This document shows positions 18,233 to 27,458 of a stretch of DNA of 64,000 nt, in pieces. Source of the DNA: Polycladomyces abyssicola (lineage in GTDB: Bacteria; Bacillota; Bacilli; Thermoactinomycetales; JIR-001). The position numbers and the translations under genes are program-made. Positions within the stretch are counted from its first letter, which is position 1, and each line of letters opens with the position of its first letter. The stretch spans positions 856,001-920,000 of the forward strand of contig NZ_AP024601.1 of the NCBI RefSeq assembly GCF_018326425.1, read 5' to 3'. The notes under the pieces are model-generated. The model saw only the letters and a list, made by a program, of their open reading frames with translations. It was not told the DNA's origin and did no database searches.

Positions 18233-18260
18233 TTGCAAAATGTGACATACTGATTATAAT
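18233..18260 (+). promoter_or_regulatory. gapB promoter
   Basis: TTGCAA at 18233-18238 and a perfect TATAAT at 18255-18260 are separated by 16 bases. This predicts a start near 18267 and a leader of about 40 bases. Confidence 0.7.
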
Positions 18261-18285
18261 ATATAGGGGAATGATGTGTTATATA
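18241..18285 (+). promoter_or_regulatory. Two CcpN-type operator boxes at the gapB promoter
   Basis: TGTGACATACT (18241-18251, between -35 and -10) and TGTGTTATATA (18275-18285, just after the start site) both fit the CcpN consensus TRTGHYATAYW as I recall it. CcpN represses gapB and pckA under glycolytic conditions in Bacillus subtilis. The match and placement are seen; repression here is inferred. Confidence 0.6.
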
Positions 18286-18286
18286 A

Positions 18287-19348
<1,062 letters not shown>

Positions 19349-19379
19349 CAATGGATTCCCCGCCAATCTCACCATGTTG

Positions 19380-19426
19380 ACCGGCAAGGAGAGGAACGGA
19401 CGGACGACTCTCACAGCCGGTTTTTT
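19380..19426 (+). terminator. gapB terminator
   Basis: The nested arms ACCGGC-GAGAG and CTCTC-GCCGGT close a 14-base loop and are followed by a T-rich tail with TTTTTTCTTTTT. Confidence 0.9.
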
Positions 19427-19552
19427 CTTTTTGTCTCACGTTGATTTCCTGTTGCAAATTTCCTGTAAGATGGAATACTATCAAAGCGACGGACTGGGCA
19501 AAGCGCTTTACATACGAAACAGTTAACGGTCCAATACGGGGAGGAATGTTGC

Positions 19553-20017
19553 ATGCGGTGCCCATTTTGCGGGAGCATGGGAAGCCGGGTTCTGGACTCC
19601 CGTCCGGCCAACGAGGGAAAATCGATCCGTCGGCGTCGCGAATGCGAGGCGTGCGGCAGGCGGTTCACCACCTTTGAAACTGTGGAGGAAAAACCACTGA
19701 TGGTGATTAAGAAGGACGGGGGCCGGGAGGTATTTAGCAGAGAAAAAATCCTGCGGGGCTTGTTCCGCGCGTGTGAAAAGCGTGATGTGCCCCTGGAACG
19801 GCTGGAAGCGCTCGTGGATGAAATTGAACGTACCTTGCGCGAGCGGGGGGAAACGGAAGTTCCCACCAAGGAGATTGGCGAGATGATCATGGAGCGACTG
19901 GTGGATGTGGACGAAGTGGCTTATGTGCGGTTTGCATCCGTCTACCGTCAATTTCAGGATATCGATGCATTTGTACGGGAATTGGAGGATTTGCTGAACA
20001 GGACGGGAAAATCCTGA
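19553..20017 (+). CDS. nrdR: Transcriptional repressor NrdR
   Basis: Zinc-ribbon/ATP-cone repressor of ribonucleotide reductase genes, 154 residues. The ribbon has CPFCGS and [12 protein letters not shown] (residues 2-40), and the ATP-cone covers about 48-138. GGGAGGA stands before the ATG. It belongs to the conserved gapB-nrdR-dnaB-dnaI order. Confidence 0.96.
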   Translation: MRCPFCGSMGSRVLDSRPANEGKSIRRRRECEACGRRFTTFETVEEKPLMVIKKDGGREVFSREKILRGLFRACEKRDVPLERLEALVDEIERTLRERGETEVPTKEIGEMIMERLVDVDEVAYVRFASVYRQFQDIDAFVRELEDLLNRTGKS

Positions 20018-20118
20018 TCTTGTCGAACCGGTGTGGCTCAGTGGCGGTTATGTCGCTTTCGTTTTCCTGTGATAAAATAAGAGAACGATTTTGGACGAAG
20101 CGACGGGGGGCTTGGTGG

Positions 20119-21603
20119 ATGTCGATGTTATGGAATCAGTGTACACCTCGCGACGAATGGATCTGCCGAACCCGCCGCCCCATCCATCTGGCGGATATCA
20201 TCGGATTGTTGCATTTGTATCAACCCATCGTCGGTTCGACCGCCATCGCTCTGTATCTCACCCTGGCGTATCAGGCACCGCCGGATCGGGCTGGTCGATC
20301 GGATGCCCATTCCCATTTGTATCTGATGAATCTGCTGTCCGTTTCTTGGCAGGATTTGTTGGAAAATCGATTTTTACTGGAAGGTGTGGGTCTGCTCAAC
20401 ACGTATGAGGTTCGTGACAACCCGACCTACCGGATCGAGTACGAGTTGGTGCCGCCATTGGTTCCGGAGCGCTTTTTCCAAAGTGATGTACTCAGTATTA
20501 CGTTGTATCACCGTTTGGGCAAGGATGCCTATCTGGCACTCCGGCGGCAGTTGTTGAACAAAGAAGGAGATACAGGTGAACCGGATGAGAGAGTGAATGT
20601 CACCAAATCGTTTCAGGAAGTATTCGGATGTTTGTCTCCTTCGGAGGTGGCGGCTGCACAGGCGGATACCCAATCGTTTTTGCCGTTGGAGCGGGAGCCA
20701 TCAGAGGTGAAGGATGGACAAGCCCCGCCGTTTCACTGGGATGAGGATACGTTTGATATGATCCGTTCCCGCTTGAAAACGGTGATTCCGGATGAGGCGT
20801 GGACGGATGAGGTGAAGCGGCAAATTCAGGAGATCCGATTCCTGTACGGACTGAGTGATCCGGATTTGCTTCGGGCGTTGCAAAATCCGTATATCACCAG
20901 GGGCGGTGAGATTGACATCGAGCGCTTGCGCCGGTTCGTCAAAAAAGAATACCGGTTGCAGTACGGCGAACCGCCGATGATTAAAAAGAAAGCGTTGATG
21001 TCAGAAGAAGGGAAAAAGGCGGCTTTACCCGAACCGGAGGAATCACCTGATGCGATGACGGAAGAAGAGAAACATATCCGGGAACTGGAGCAACTGTCAC
21101 CCTTGGAATTGCTGTCGTATTTTCAGGATGGTATGCGTATCCCGGATGCCGATGTCGAATTGGTCGCCCGTCTGATGCACGAATACGGTTTGCCACATGG
21201 TGTGATCAACGTCCTGCTGGAATACGTGTTGTATACGCATGACTACAAACTGCCCAAAGCCTTGGTGGAAAAAATCGCCGGTCATTGGAAACGAAGAAAA
21301 GTGCGAACCGCTCGGGAAGCGATGGAAATCGCCCGCCGCGAATTGAATTGGGAGTGGAAAAAACAGTCGGAGAACAGACGATTTACCTCGGCAGGCTCCC
21401 GGACCAAAGCGATCCGGGAAGAGAAGCTCCCCCACGCGGTGGCCATGCAGATGGAGCGTGCCCAACAACAGGCTACCCAGACACGGGATGATGCCCGGGC
21501 TGTCGAAAAAAACTCGGAAAGTCTGGCTGAAAAACGGGCCCGGATCCAAGCGAAACTCACCTTGATGCGCAAACGCCTCGGTGAAAAGGGGAATCGTCAG
21601 TGA
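20119..21603 (+). CDS. dnaB: Replication initiation and membrane attachment protein DnaB (Bacillus type)
   Basis: Helicase-loading cofactor of low-GC Gram-positives, not the helicase itself; 494 residues. The N-terminal helical domain includes LADIIGLLHLYQPIVG, and the C-terminal DnaB/DnaD-like region is at about 320-400 (LSPLELLSYFQDG), followed by a charged tail. A possible -10 (GATAAAAT) lies about 45 bases before the ATG at 20119, so the open frame back to 20020 is not favoured. The stop overlaps dnaI. Confidence 0.9.
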   Translation: MSMLWNQCTPRDEWICRTRRPIHLADIIGLLHLYQPIVGSTAIALYLTLAYQAPPDRAGRSDAHSHLYLMNLLSVSWQDLLENRFLLEGVGLLNTYEVRDNPTYRIEYELVPPLVPERFFQSDVLSITLYHRLGKDAYLALRRQLLNKEGDTGEPDERVNVTKSFQEVFGCLSPSEVAAAQADTQSFLPLEREPSEVKDGQAPPFHWDEDTFDMIRSRLKTVIPDEAWTDEVKRQIQEIRFLYGLSDPDLLRALQNPYITRGGEIDIERLRRFVKKEYRLQYGEPPMIKKKALMSEEGKKAALPEPEESPDAMTEEEKHIRELEQLSPLELLSYFQDGMRIPDADVELVARLMHEYGLPHGVINVLLEYVLYTHDYKLPKALVEKIAGHWKRRKVRTAREAMEIARRELNWEWKKQSENRRFTSAGSRTKAIREEKLPHAVAMQMERAQQQATQTRDDARAVEKNSESLAEKRARIQAKLTLMRKRLGEKGNRQ

Positions 21604-22535
21604 ATTCGATTGACAAGTACGTCAGTCATTGGAAAAAACAGCTGAAAACCGATCCGGAACGACAGTTGCGGACCTTGTTGTCTCACCCTTCTCTACAAGT
21701 ATTCGTTCAGCGTCATCCGGATATACCGATGGAAGTATACCGCCGTTCTTTGTCTCGTTTGCACCAGTACGTGCAGGAGCATGAACATTGTTCCCGTTGT
21801 CCGGGATTAAACCGATGCCCCAACCTGGTGCAGGGACACCGGTCGGAGCTGTCCGTTTATGCGGGATATCTCGATTTCCGGATGACGCCTTGTGAGAAGT
21901 GGGAGGCTCACCAAGAACAGCAAAAGCGAAGCCGTTTGATCCGCAGTCACCATATCCCGCAAGATGTATTGACGGCCACATTTGAGTTGATCGAACAGGA
22001 TGAGCATCGAGCGGACGTCATTGAAGCGGCCATCGATTTTTGCAGTCAGTTTGCTCATGGCAAGCCTCGCCGCGGATTATATCTGTATGGACCGCTGGGT
22101 GTGGGCAAAAGCCGGATTGCAGGTGCGATCGCACAGGAATTGGTCAATTACAATGTGGATTCCCTGATGGTGTATGTGCCGGAATTTATGCGGGAGTTGC
22201 GCGATGCCATCAACGAAGGGTCCGTAGCGGAAAAGTTGGATGCACTAAAAAAAGTGTCCGTGTTGGTTCTGGACGATATCGGCGCGGAAACGTTGACACC
22301 GTGGATTCGCGATGAAGTGCTGGGGGCGGTTTTGCAATATCGTGTAGCCGAGGGATTGCCTGTCATTTACACTTCCAACCTGTCGTTGGACGAGCTGGAG
22401 GATCATTTGGCCCATTCCCACAAAGGCGGTGTGGAGCGGATGAAAGCCAAACGGATCATGGAGCGGATTCGCCATTATGTTGACGTATATTTCGTGGACG
22501 GCCCCAACTGGAGAGAAAACCAACGATCATCCTGA
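21600..22535 (+). CDS. dnaI: Primosomal protein DnaI (helicase loader)
   Basis: AAA+ ATPase that loads the replicative helicase together with DnaB; 311 residues. The N-terminal zinc-binding region has HCSRCPGLNRCPN (about 60-73). Walker A is YGPLGVGKSR, Walker B VLVLDDIGAE, and sensor 1 is VIYTSNLS. The start is GTG at 21600, overlapping the dnaB stop in a GTGA arrangement. Confidence 0.95.
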   Translation: MNSIDKYVSHWKKQLKTDPERQLRTLLSHPSLQVFVQRHPDIPMEVYRRSLSRLHQYVQEHEHCSRCPGLNRCPNLVQGHRSELSVYAGYLDFRMTPCEKWEAHQEQQKRSRLIRSHHIPQDVLTATFELIEQDEHRADVIEAAIDFCSQFAHGKPRRGLYLYGPLGVGKSRIAGAIAQELVNYNVDSLMVYVPEFMRELRDAINEGSVAEKLDALKKVSVLVLDDIGAETLTPWIRDEVLGAVLQYRVAEGLPVIYTSNLSLDELEDHLAHSHKGGVERMKAKRIMERIRHYVDVYFVDGPNWRENQRSS

Positions 22536-22569
22536 TTGTTCGTGGACCCGGATTTTTTGAAAAAGGGTG

Positions 22570-22598
22570 TTGATTTCTGTGGACGGGCGTGATAAAAT
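22570..22598 (+). promoter_or_regulatory. Promoter of the tRNA cluster
   Basis: TTGATT at 22570-22575 and TAAAAT at 22593-22598 are separated by 17 bases, about 30 bases before the first tRNA. Confidence 0.6.
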
Positions 22599-22633
22599 AA
22601 ATCTCGTCGGTTGAACTGAATTCAGATGACAGT

Positions 22634-22709
<76 letters not shown>

Positions 22710-22718
22710 TCTCAATGA

Positions 22719-22793
22719 GCGGAAGTGGCTCAGGGGTAGAGCACCGCCTTGCCAAGGCGGGGGTCGCGGGTTCGAATCCCGTCTTCCGCTCCA
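22719..22793 (+). tRNA. tRNA-Gly (anticodon GCC)
   Basis: A 75-base cloverleaf with acceptor GCGGAAG/CTTCCGC, anticodon stem CCGCC/GGCGG around TTGCCAA, T-loop TTCGAAT and encoded CCA. It lies nine bases after tRNA-Phe. Confidence 0.97.
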
Positions 22794-22807
22794 TTTTTTT
22801 ATCCTTT

Positions 22808-22896
22808 GCCGGGGTGGCGGAATTGGCAGACGCACAGGACTTAAAATCCTGGGGTGGGTTTCCACCGTGTCGGTTCGAGTCCGACCCTCGGCACCA
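22808..22896 (+). tRNA. tRNA-Leu (anticodon TAA)
   Basis: An 89-base class II tRNA with acceptor GCCGGGG/CCTCGGC, anticodon stem CAGGA/TCCTG with TAA, a long variable arm (GGGTGGGTTTCCACC) and encoded CCA. Confidence 0.97.
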
Positions 22897-22943
22897 AACA
22901 GCCATGCCGAGGTATATGACAAGATCCTGCAGAATCACAATCA

Positions 22944-22978
22944 AAGCCTTCTTTCCAACGGGAAGAGGGCTTTTATTT
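22944..22978 (+). terminator. Terminator of the tRNA cluster
   Basis: AAGCC-TCTTTCC pairs with GGAAGA-GGGCTT around AACG, followed by TTTTATTTTT. Confidence 0.85.
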
Positions 22979-23048
22979 TTGGAACAGGCAATTTACTGGA
23001 AAATGGTTTACAATGAATCATAGATGGGTTGAAGGAGGGGGATTCGGT

Positions 23049-23639
23049 TTGGATATTTGGACAGCAATCCGTACACGTCGAAGCATTGGCGTCATGAAAC
23101 CGGACCCAGTGCCGCAGAAAATGATTGAGCAATTACTGGAGGCGGCGGTGTGGGCGCCATGTCATCATATGACGGAGCCTTGGCGGTTTTTTGTATTGAC
23201 CGGTGAGGGGCGCCGTCCCTTGGCGCGTACATTGGTGGAGATCGCACGCGAAAAGATGGCGGACCCCAAGACGGACGAAAACCGGGCCAAATTGGCGAAA
23301 GAAGAGCAAAAGCCGTTTCGTGCTCCGGTGGTGATCGCGGTAGCGGTTTCCCCATCCGACGATCCCAAAGTGGAAATGGTGGAGGAACTGGCAGCCGTTC
23401 ATGCGGCCGTGCAAAACATGTTGCTCGCCGCCCGCGCAATGGGATTGGGGGCGATCTGGCGGACCGGCATGCCATGTTATCATCCGAAAATGAAGAAACT
23501 GTTCGGTCTCGGAGAGAAGGAACAATTGGTCGGCTTTGTATACGTCGGCTATCCCGCCATCGATGCTCCCGTTAAAAAGAGGACTCCTGCCAGTGAAAAA
23601 ACGCGGTGGATCGATAAGGATGAACCGTATCATAAATAA
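23049..23639 (+). CDS. Nitroreductase family protein (YdjA/TdsD-like)
   Basis: FMN-dependent oxidoreductase of 196 residues. The N-terminal RTRRSIG is the flavin phosphate-binding stretch, and APCHHMTEPWRFFV and AARAMGLGAIWRTG are typical of the small YdjA-like subgroup. The start is TTG at 23049, eight bases after AAGGAGGGGG; the frame opens 12 codons earlier but overlaps that ribosome site. The physiological substrate is unknown. Confidence 0.85.
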   Translation: MDIWTAIRTRRSIGVMKPDPVPQKMIEQLLEAAVWAPCHHMTEPWRFFVLTGEGRRPLARTLVEIAREKMADPKTDENRAKLAKEEQKPFRAPVVIAVAVSPSDDPKVEMVEELAAVHAAVQNMLLAARAMGLGAIWRTGMPCYHPKMKKLFGLGEKEQLVGFVYVGYPAIDAPVKKRTPASEKTRWIDKDEPYHK

Positions 23640-23641
23640 CA

Positions 23642-23671
23642 AACAGCCCGCATGCCGCGGGCTGTTTTTTT
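23642..23671. terminator. Bidirectional terminator between convergent genes
   Basis: CAGCCCGC and GCGGGCTG pair around ATGCC. A T-run follows on the plus strand and a weaker one on the minus strand, serving the nitroreductase gene and the NHL-repeat gene. Confidence 0.85.
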
Positions 23672-23676
23672 GGCCG

Positions 23677-25152
23677 CTATTCCACCAATTCCAGCGTATC
23701 CAACTTCCGTGTGGTCAAATCGAACACACGGAGCAAGTGGTTGTTGGTGTCGGTGATATACAGTTTGTTTTCGTGGAACAACACGTCGTTGGGTTCGTTC
23801 AGCGGCAGTTCTTCGCAGGCTTCGTCGCCGATCCGGCAGGTCGTAGCCTCGCTTCTCGCGATCAGCGTTTCGATCCGTTGCGTGGGCAGATGGGCGACGC
23901 GGATGGCATGGTTATAGGTGTCGGCGATATACACCCGGTCTCCCGCCACGTCCACACCTAACGGATGCTGAAGCAAGGCGGAGTCGAAATCCCCGTCCTT
24001 CAGGCCGAAGACAAACAGTCCCCGACCGATTAACGTGCGTACTTCACCGGTTTGCAAATCACACGTGCGCAGGGCAGAGACTTCGCTGTCAGCAAAATAG
24101 AGACGTTCTCCGTCGTGGGCAATCCCGCTGGGTTGGGCCAGTTGCGCTCGTTCCGCGGGGCCATCGACGATGTTTTCCCAGCCGCTGCCCGCAAATACTT
24201 CCACCTGTCGGGTAGTCAAATCCAGTTTCCACAATTGGTGTGGTCCGGCCATCGCAATCAATAATTGATCACCCACCACGGTGCAATCCCAAGGTGAATT
24301 GAGCGGAGTCGTGGGGCCGTGTCCGCCCGTTGCCCCCCAGCTGGCTTGTTCCCCTGTGCCGGCAAGCGTTTCAACCTTGCGGGAGGCAAGGTCCAGTCGA
24401 CGGATCATATGGTTTTCCGTATCGCAAACATAGATGAATCGGTCTGTAACGGCCAATCCCTGCGGCCGGTAAAAGGTGGCGGTGTCGAAGTCCCCGTCCT
24501 CCGCCCCGATTTGGCCGGAACCGATGGTTTGTACAATCTGTGCTCGGTTACCGTTCACCTTCAGCTCCAATATCCGGTTGTGATTGGAGTCGGTGACAAA
24601 CAAATGCCCTGTTGTGGGATGAAGGTCCAGTTTGCCGGGAAAGGACAGCGGATGTTCCGGAATGGGTGGACGTCGGATGTCCATTTTCCGATCCGCCAAG
24701 ATCCCCCGATCCCGCGCATCTGCCAGCGCTTGTCCGATATGGCGGTCCAGCGCTTCTCGCAATCCTTCTCCCGACCCCTTGGCCACCACGCGACCATCGG
24801 CACCGATCAGTATGAAGGTGGGCCAGGCGTTTACTGCATAGGTATCCCACACCCGGTGATCCGAATCCACATAAACCGGGTGTTCGATTTCGTACCGGGC
24901 AATCGCATTTTGTATGTTTTCCGGGTCACGCTCGTTGTGGAACTTGGCCGAATGCACCCCGATCACCACGAACGGTTCCGCTTCGTATTTCTTCTCCAAA
25001 TAGGCCAAGTCCGGTAACACATGGATACAGTTGATGCAACAGTAAGTCCAGAAATCGAGCAGAACCACGTGGCCTCGCAATGCTTCGAGGGAAAGCGGGC
25101 GGTTCGTATTCAGCCATATACCGTCCTTCGGAAATTCAGGTGCCCGTACCAT
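23677..25152 (-). CDS. Thioredoxin-like/NHL-repeat protein (NHLRC2-like)
   Basis: A 491-residue cytoplasmic protein with no signal peptide. The thioredoxin-like domain (about 1-150) has the redox motif in FWTYCCINCIHVLPDL and the cis-Pro region AWPTFIL. It is followed by an NHL six-bladed propeller (about 170-490) with repeats such as VTDSNHNRILEL, VCDTENHMIRRLDL, IADTYNHAIRV and ITDTNNHLLRVFDL. Human NHLRC2 shares the architecture. The cellular role in bacteria is unknown, perhaps protein redox control or scaffolding. No operon partner is nearby. Confidence 0.87.
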   Translation of the reverse strand: MVRAPEFPKDGIWLNTNRPLSLEALRGHVVLLDFWTYCCINCIHVLPDLAYLEKKYEAEPFVVIGVHSAKFHNERDPENIQNAIARYEIEHPVYVDSDHRVWDTYAVNAWPTFILIGADGRVVAKGSGEGLREALDRHIGQALADARDRGILADRKMDIRRPPIPEHPLSFPGKLDLHPTTGHLFVTDSNHNRILELKVNGNRAQIVQTIGSGQIGAEDGDFDTATFYRPQGLAVTDRFIYVCDTENHMIRRLDLASRKVETLAGTGEQASWGATGGHGPTTPLNSPWDCTVVGDQLLIAMAGPHQLWKLDLTTRQVEVFAGSGWENIVDGPAERAQLAQPSGIAHDGERLYFADSEVSALRTCDLQTGEVRTLIGRGLFVFGLKDGDFDSALLQHPLGVDVAGDRVYIADTYNHAIRVAHLPTQRIETLIARSEATTCRIGDEACEELPLNEPNDVLFHENKLYITDTNNHLLRVFDLTTRKLDTLELVE

Positions 25153-25204
25153 GGGTATGCCCCCTTCGTGATGGTTTTGGTAGTAGCATACACCATCGGA
25201 CTGG

Positions 25205-25238
25205 AAAAATGAAACACGGGTGGCATCACCCGTGTTTC
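25205..25238 (-). terminator. Terminator of the queDEC operon
   Basis: GAAACACGGGTGATGCCACC-type hairpin on the minus strand (arms GAAACACGGGTG and CACCCGTGTTTC) followed by ATTTTT, just after queC. Confidence 0.85.
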
Positions 25239-25248
25239 ATTCACCATG

Positions 25249-25935
25249 TCATGACGATTGACGTGTCACATACGGAATCGGGTCTTCCACACCCGCTTCA
25301 GCAAACCCTTTTAGCCTTAGCCGGCAGCTGTCGCAAACGCCGCAAGCCGGACTTTGTCCCTGGTAACAGGAAGTGGTCAAATGATACGGTACACCCAATC
25401 GGGTGCCCAGCCGAATCGTGTCCGCCTTGGACAGATGAACGAGCGGCGCTTCGATCACGATGGGTCTTTCTTGTTGAGACGTCTTGGTACCGCGGCGGAT
25501 TGTTTCATTCATCGCTGCAATGAATTCCGGACGGCAGTCTGGATACCCGCTGTAATCGACAGCGCTGACGCCGATGAAAATGGTGTGGGCTCCGACCACT
25601 TCAGCATAGGAGGTGGCCAGGGACAAAAAGATCAAATTTCGGGCCGGCACATAGGTGACGGGAATGTCGTCCGTGACCCCTTCGGTTGGTACCTCCAGAT
25701 CCGGGTCGGTGAGTGCACTGCCACCGATCTGGCGGAGGAAATCCAGCTGAACAATCCGATGCTGTTTGACGCCGTAAAATTGGGCCACGCGTTTGGCGTG
25801 TTCCACTTCGTGCCGGTGGCGTTGGCCGTAATCGAAGGTGAGGGCGTATATTTCATATCCTTTGTCGGCGGCGATGCCCATGCAGGTGGTGCTGTCCAAA
25901 CCACCACTCAAAATGACAACTGCCTTTTCGCTCAT
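25249..25935 (-). CDS. queC: 7-cyano-7-deazaguanine synthase QueC
   Basis: ATP-dependent conversion of 7-carboxy-7-deazaguanine to preQ0 in queuosine synthesis; 228 residues. The PP-loop is VILSGGLDSTT at the N-terminus. The zinc site near the C-terminus has TSCYQG, CGVCDSC. The start is the ATG at 25935 behind GGAGAAGG; the longer open frame overlaps queE and is rejected. Third gene of queD-queE-queC. Confidence 0.95.
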   Translation of the reverse strand: MSEKAVVILSGGLDSTTCMGIAADKGYEIYALTFDYGQRHRHEVEHAKRVAQFYGVKQHRIVQLDFLRQIGGSALTDPDLEVPTEGVTDDIPVTYVPARNLIFLSLATSYAEVVGAHTIFIGVSAVDYSGYPDCRPEFIAAMNETIRRGTKTSQQERPIVIEAPLVHLSKADTIRLGTRLGVPYHLTTSCYQGQSPACGVCDSCRLRLKGFAEAGVEDPIPYVTRQSS

Positions 25936-25955
25936 GTTCCTTCTCCTCCGTTTCG

Positions 25956-26672
25956 TCATACCCCTCGTTTGTCGGGATCCCAGATGTATTTGTGCGTCTG
26001 TAGGTTCAGCTTGATTCGTTTGTTCTCCCCAGCTAAGATCCATTCCACCAGCTGACTCGGGGGAAGCGTCTCCCACACCGGACTAAAGAGAATATTCCCC
26101 TTTCTTACGCAGCGGCGAACCACTTCCATCGCCTCTTCGAACTCTTCCCGGTTGGCGATGACAAACTTGATTTCATCCCGTTCGTCCAACAAATGAAAAT
26201 TGCTCTCGATCATCTTTTCCCGCTCACCGGAAGAAGTGAGCTTATAATCCATTACAAACCGCACTTTTTTTCCTTCTGGCACGCTTTTCCGCCAAGTATC
26301 GAAACGGTCGAGGCGGATGGCGCCATTGGTTTCGATATGAATGTCTTCCACCAATGGGAGAGCGGCCAACTCCTGGATCAACGCCAATGCTTTCTCTTCA
26401 TACAAAAGCGGTTCCCCGCCTGTCAGGCAAATGAAGGGATTGCCGAAGCGTTCCGTCTGTTCCACGATTTCACCAATGGTGGCGGTAAATTCGGGCGGGT
26501 ATGGTGCATAACTGTACTTGGTATCGCACCAGGTGCAACGAAGATTGCAGTTGTACAAGCGGATGAAGGTGGTCGGATAGCCCGCCTTCAATCCTTCACC
26601 CTCCACGGTCTGGAAGATTTCCACCATGGGAAGGGTGAGATTTTTTGTATCTCGATCCTGTGTTTGCATCAT
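25956..26672 (-). CDS. queE: 7-carboxy-7-deazaguanine synthase QueE
   Basis: Radical SAM enzyme converting 6-carboxytetrahydropterin to 7-carboxy-7-deazaguanine; 238 residues. The cluster motif is CNLRCTWCDTKYS (about 37-49), with FICLTGGEPLL downstream. The ATG at 26672 overlaps the queD stop (ATGA). A second in-frame ATG follows at once. Confidence 0.95.
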   Translation of the reverse strand: MMQTQDRDTKNLTLPMVEIFQTVEGEGLKAGYPTTFIRLYNCNLRCTWCDTKYSYAPYPPEFTATIGEIVEQTERFGNPFICLTGGEPLLYEEKALALIQELAALPLVEDIHIETNGAIRLDRFDTWRKSVPEGKKVRFVMDYKLTSSGEREKMIESNFHLLDERDEIKFVIANREEFEEAMEVVRRCVRKGNILFSPVWETLPPSQLVEWILAGENKRIKLNLQTHKYIWDPDKRGV

Positions 26673-27205
26673 GATTCCACCATCCATTCGCGCTTGAGGA
26701 AAGCGGAACTGGTGGGTGTCTCGTACAGACGCAGCCATTCCAGACGCAATTCCTGCTCAGGCTTACCTATGTTTGCCAAGCCTTCCTCCAACTGTTCCCA
26801 CATCCAGACGATCATGTTTTCCGCGCTGGTGTTCATAGGCGGCAGCACTTCATTCAAATATTGATGGTCCAAAGGTTTCATGATTCGTTCTTTGACCAAT
26901 TGTTTCAGATCCTTGAAATCGACCACGATGCCGATTTCATTAACATATCCGCTTACTTGCAAAACCAACCGGTACGTGTGGCCGTGCAGGCTTTTGCATT
27001 TGCCATCGTACAGATGGAGATGGTGCGCTGCATCGAAGGTGAACGATTTTTCCACAGCCACGCGACGGTGGTGGTATTTCAACTGCTCTTTTTGAATGTC
27101 CCGACCGAATACTTGCAGTTTTGGCGGAAAACGGTATGTTCCCGGTGCAGGGGATTCCCCTGTCGTTTCAGTTCCGTTTACGTCAGACAGATGTTTTTCA
27201 CTCAT
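26669..27205 (-). CDS. queD: 6-carboxy-5,6,7,8-tetrahydropterin synthase QueD
   Basis: First dedicated step of 7-deazaguanine synthesis, from dihydroneopterin triphosphate; 178 residues. FDAAHHLHLYDGKCKSLHGH contains the zinc His residues and catalytic Cys. About 50 extra residues precede the enzyme core compared with the usual 120-140-residue proteins, and their role is unknown. ATG at 27205 stands behind GGGAGCG, which is also the tail of a candidate preQ1 aptamer. Confidence 0.93.
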   Translation of the reverse strand: MSEKHLSDVNGTETTGESPAPGTYRFPPKLQVFGRDIQKEQLKYHHRRVAVEKSFTFDAAHHLHLYDGKCKSLHGHTYRLVLQVSGYVNEIGIVVDFKDLKQLVKERIMKPLDHQYLNEVLPPMNTSAENMIVWMWEQLEEGLANIGKPEQELRLEWLRLYETPTSSAFLKREWMVES

Positions 27206-27212
27206 ATTGATC

Positions 27213-27256
27213 GCTCCCTAGTGTTGTTTTAAGAGTGGTGGGTTCTCGACACTCTT
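27213..27256 (-). ncRNA. Candidate preQ1-I riboswitch in the queD leader
   Basis: On the minus strand AAGAGTG pairs with CACTCTT around the loop TCGAGAACCCAC, followed by an A-rich tail (AAAACAACACTA) that runs into the GGGAG ribosome site of queD. Small size, hairpin plus A-rich tail, and a position at the ribosome site of a queuosine operon fit preQ1-I aptamers with translational control. The loop resembles the Thermoanaerobacter aptamer as I recall it. Exact pseudoknot pairing could not be fixed by eye. Confidence 0.55.
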
Positions 27257-27290
27257 GATGGACAAGGGATTTCGCGGTCCAATCACCACG

Positions 27291-27328
27291 AAAAAGGCCC
27301 GTTTGCAACATATTGCAAACCACGGGCC
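27291..27328 (-). terminator. Terminator downstream of the minus-strand DUF421 gene
   Basis: On the minus strand GGCCCG and CGGGCC enclose an inner TTTGCAA/TTGCAAA stem and are followed by TTTTT. It lies about 130 bases after the DUF421 stop and about 35 bases before the preQ1 candidate. It most simply separates these two units. Confidence 0.8.
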
Positions 27329-27458
27329 GTTAAGCTTTTTCTTCTGGTAAGTGTAACATATTTTCACAGCTTTTGTGCTGCACTTTTTGGCAAAGGAGTA
27401 GTGACTTTCTCCACATGGCTTGAGCCTGTCTGATGAATGCGGATTTACCGAACATGCT

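Noticed and set aside
27291-27328. The GGCCCG hairpin as the queD riboswitch
   Set aside because: It is a plain terminator with a T-run and lacks aptamer features; the better aptamer candidate lies closer to queD.
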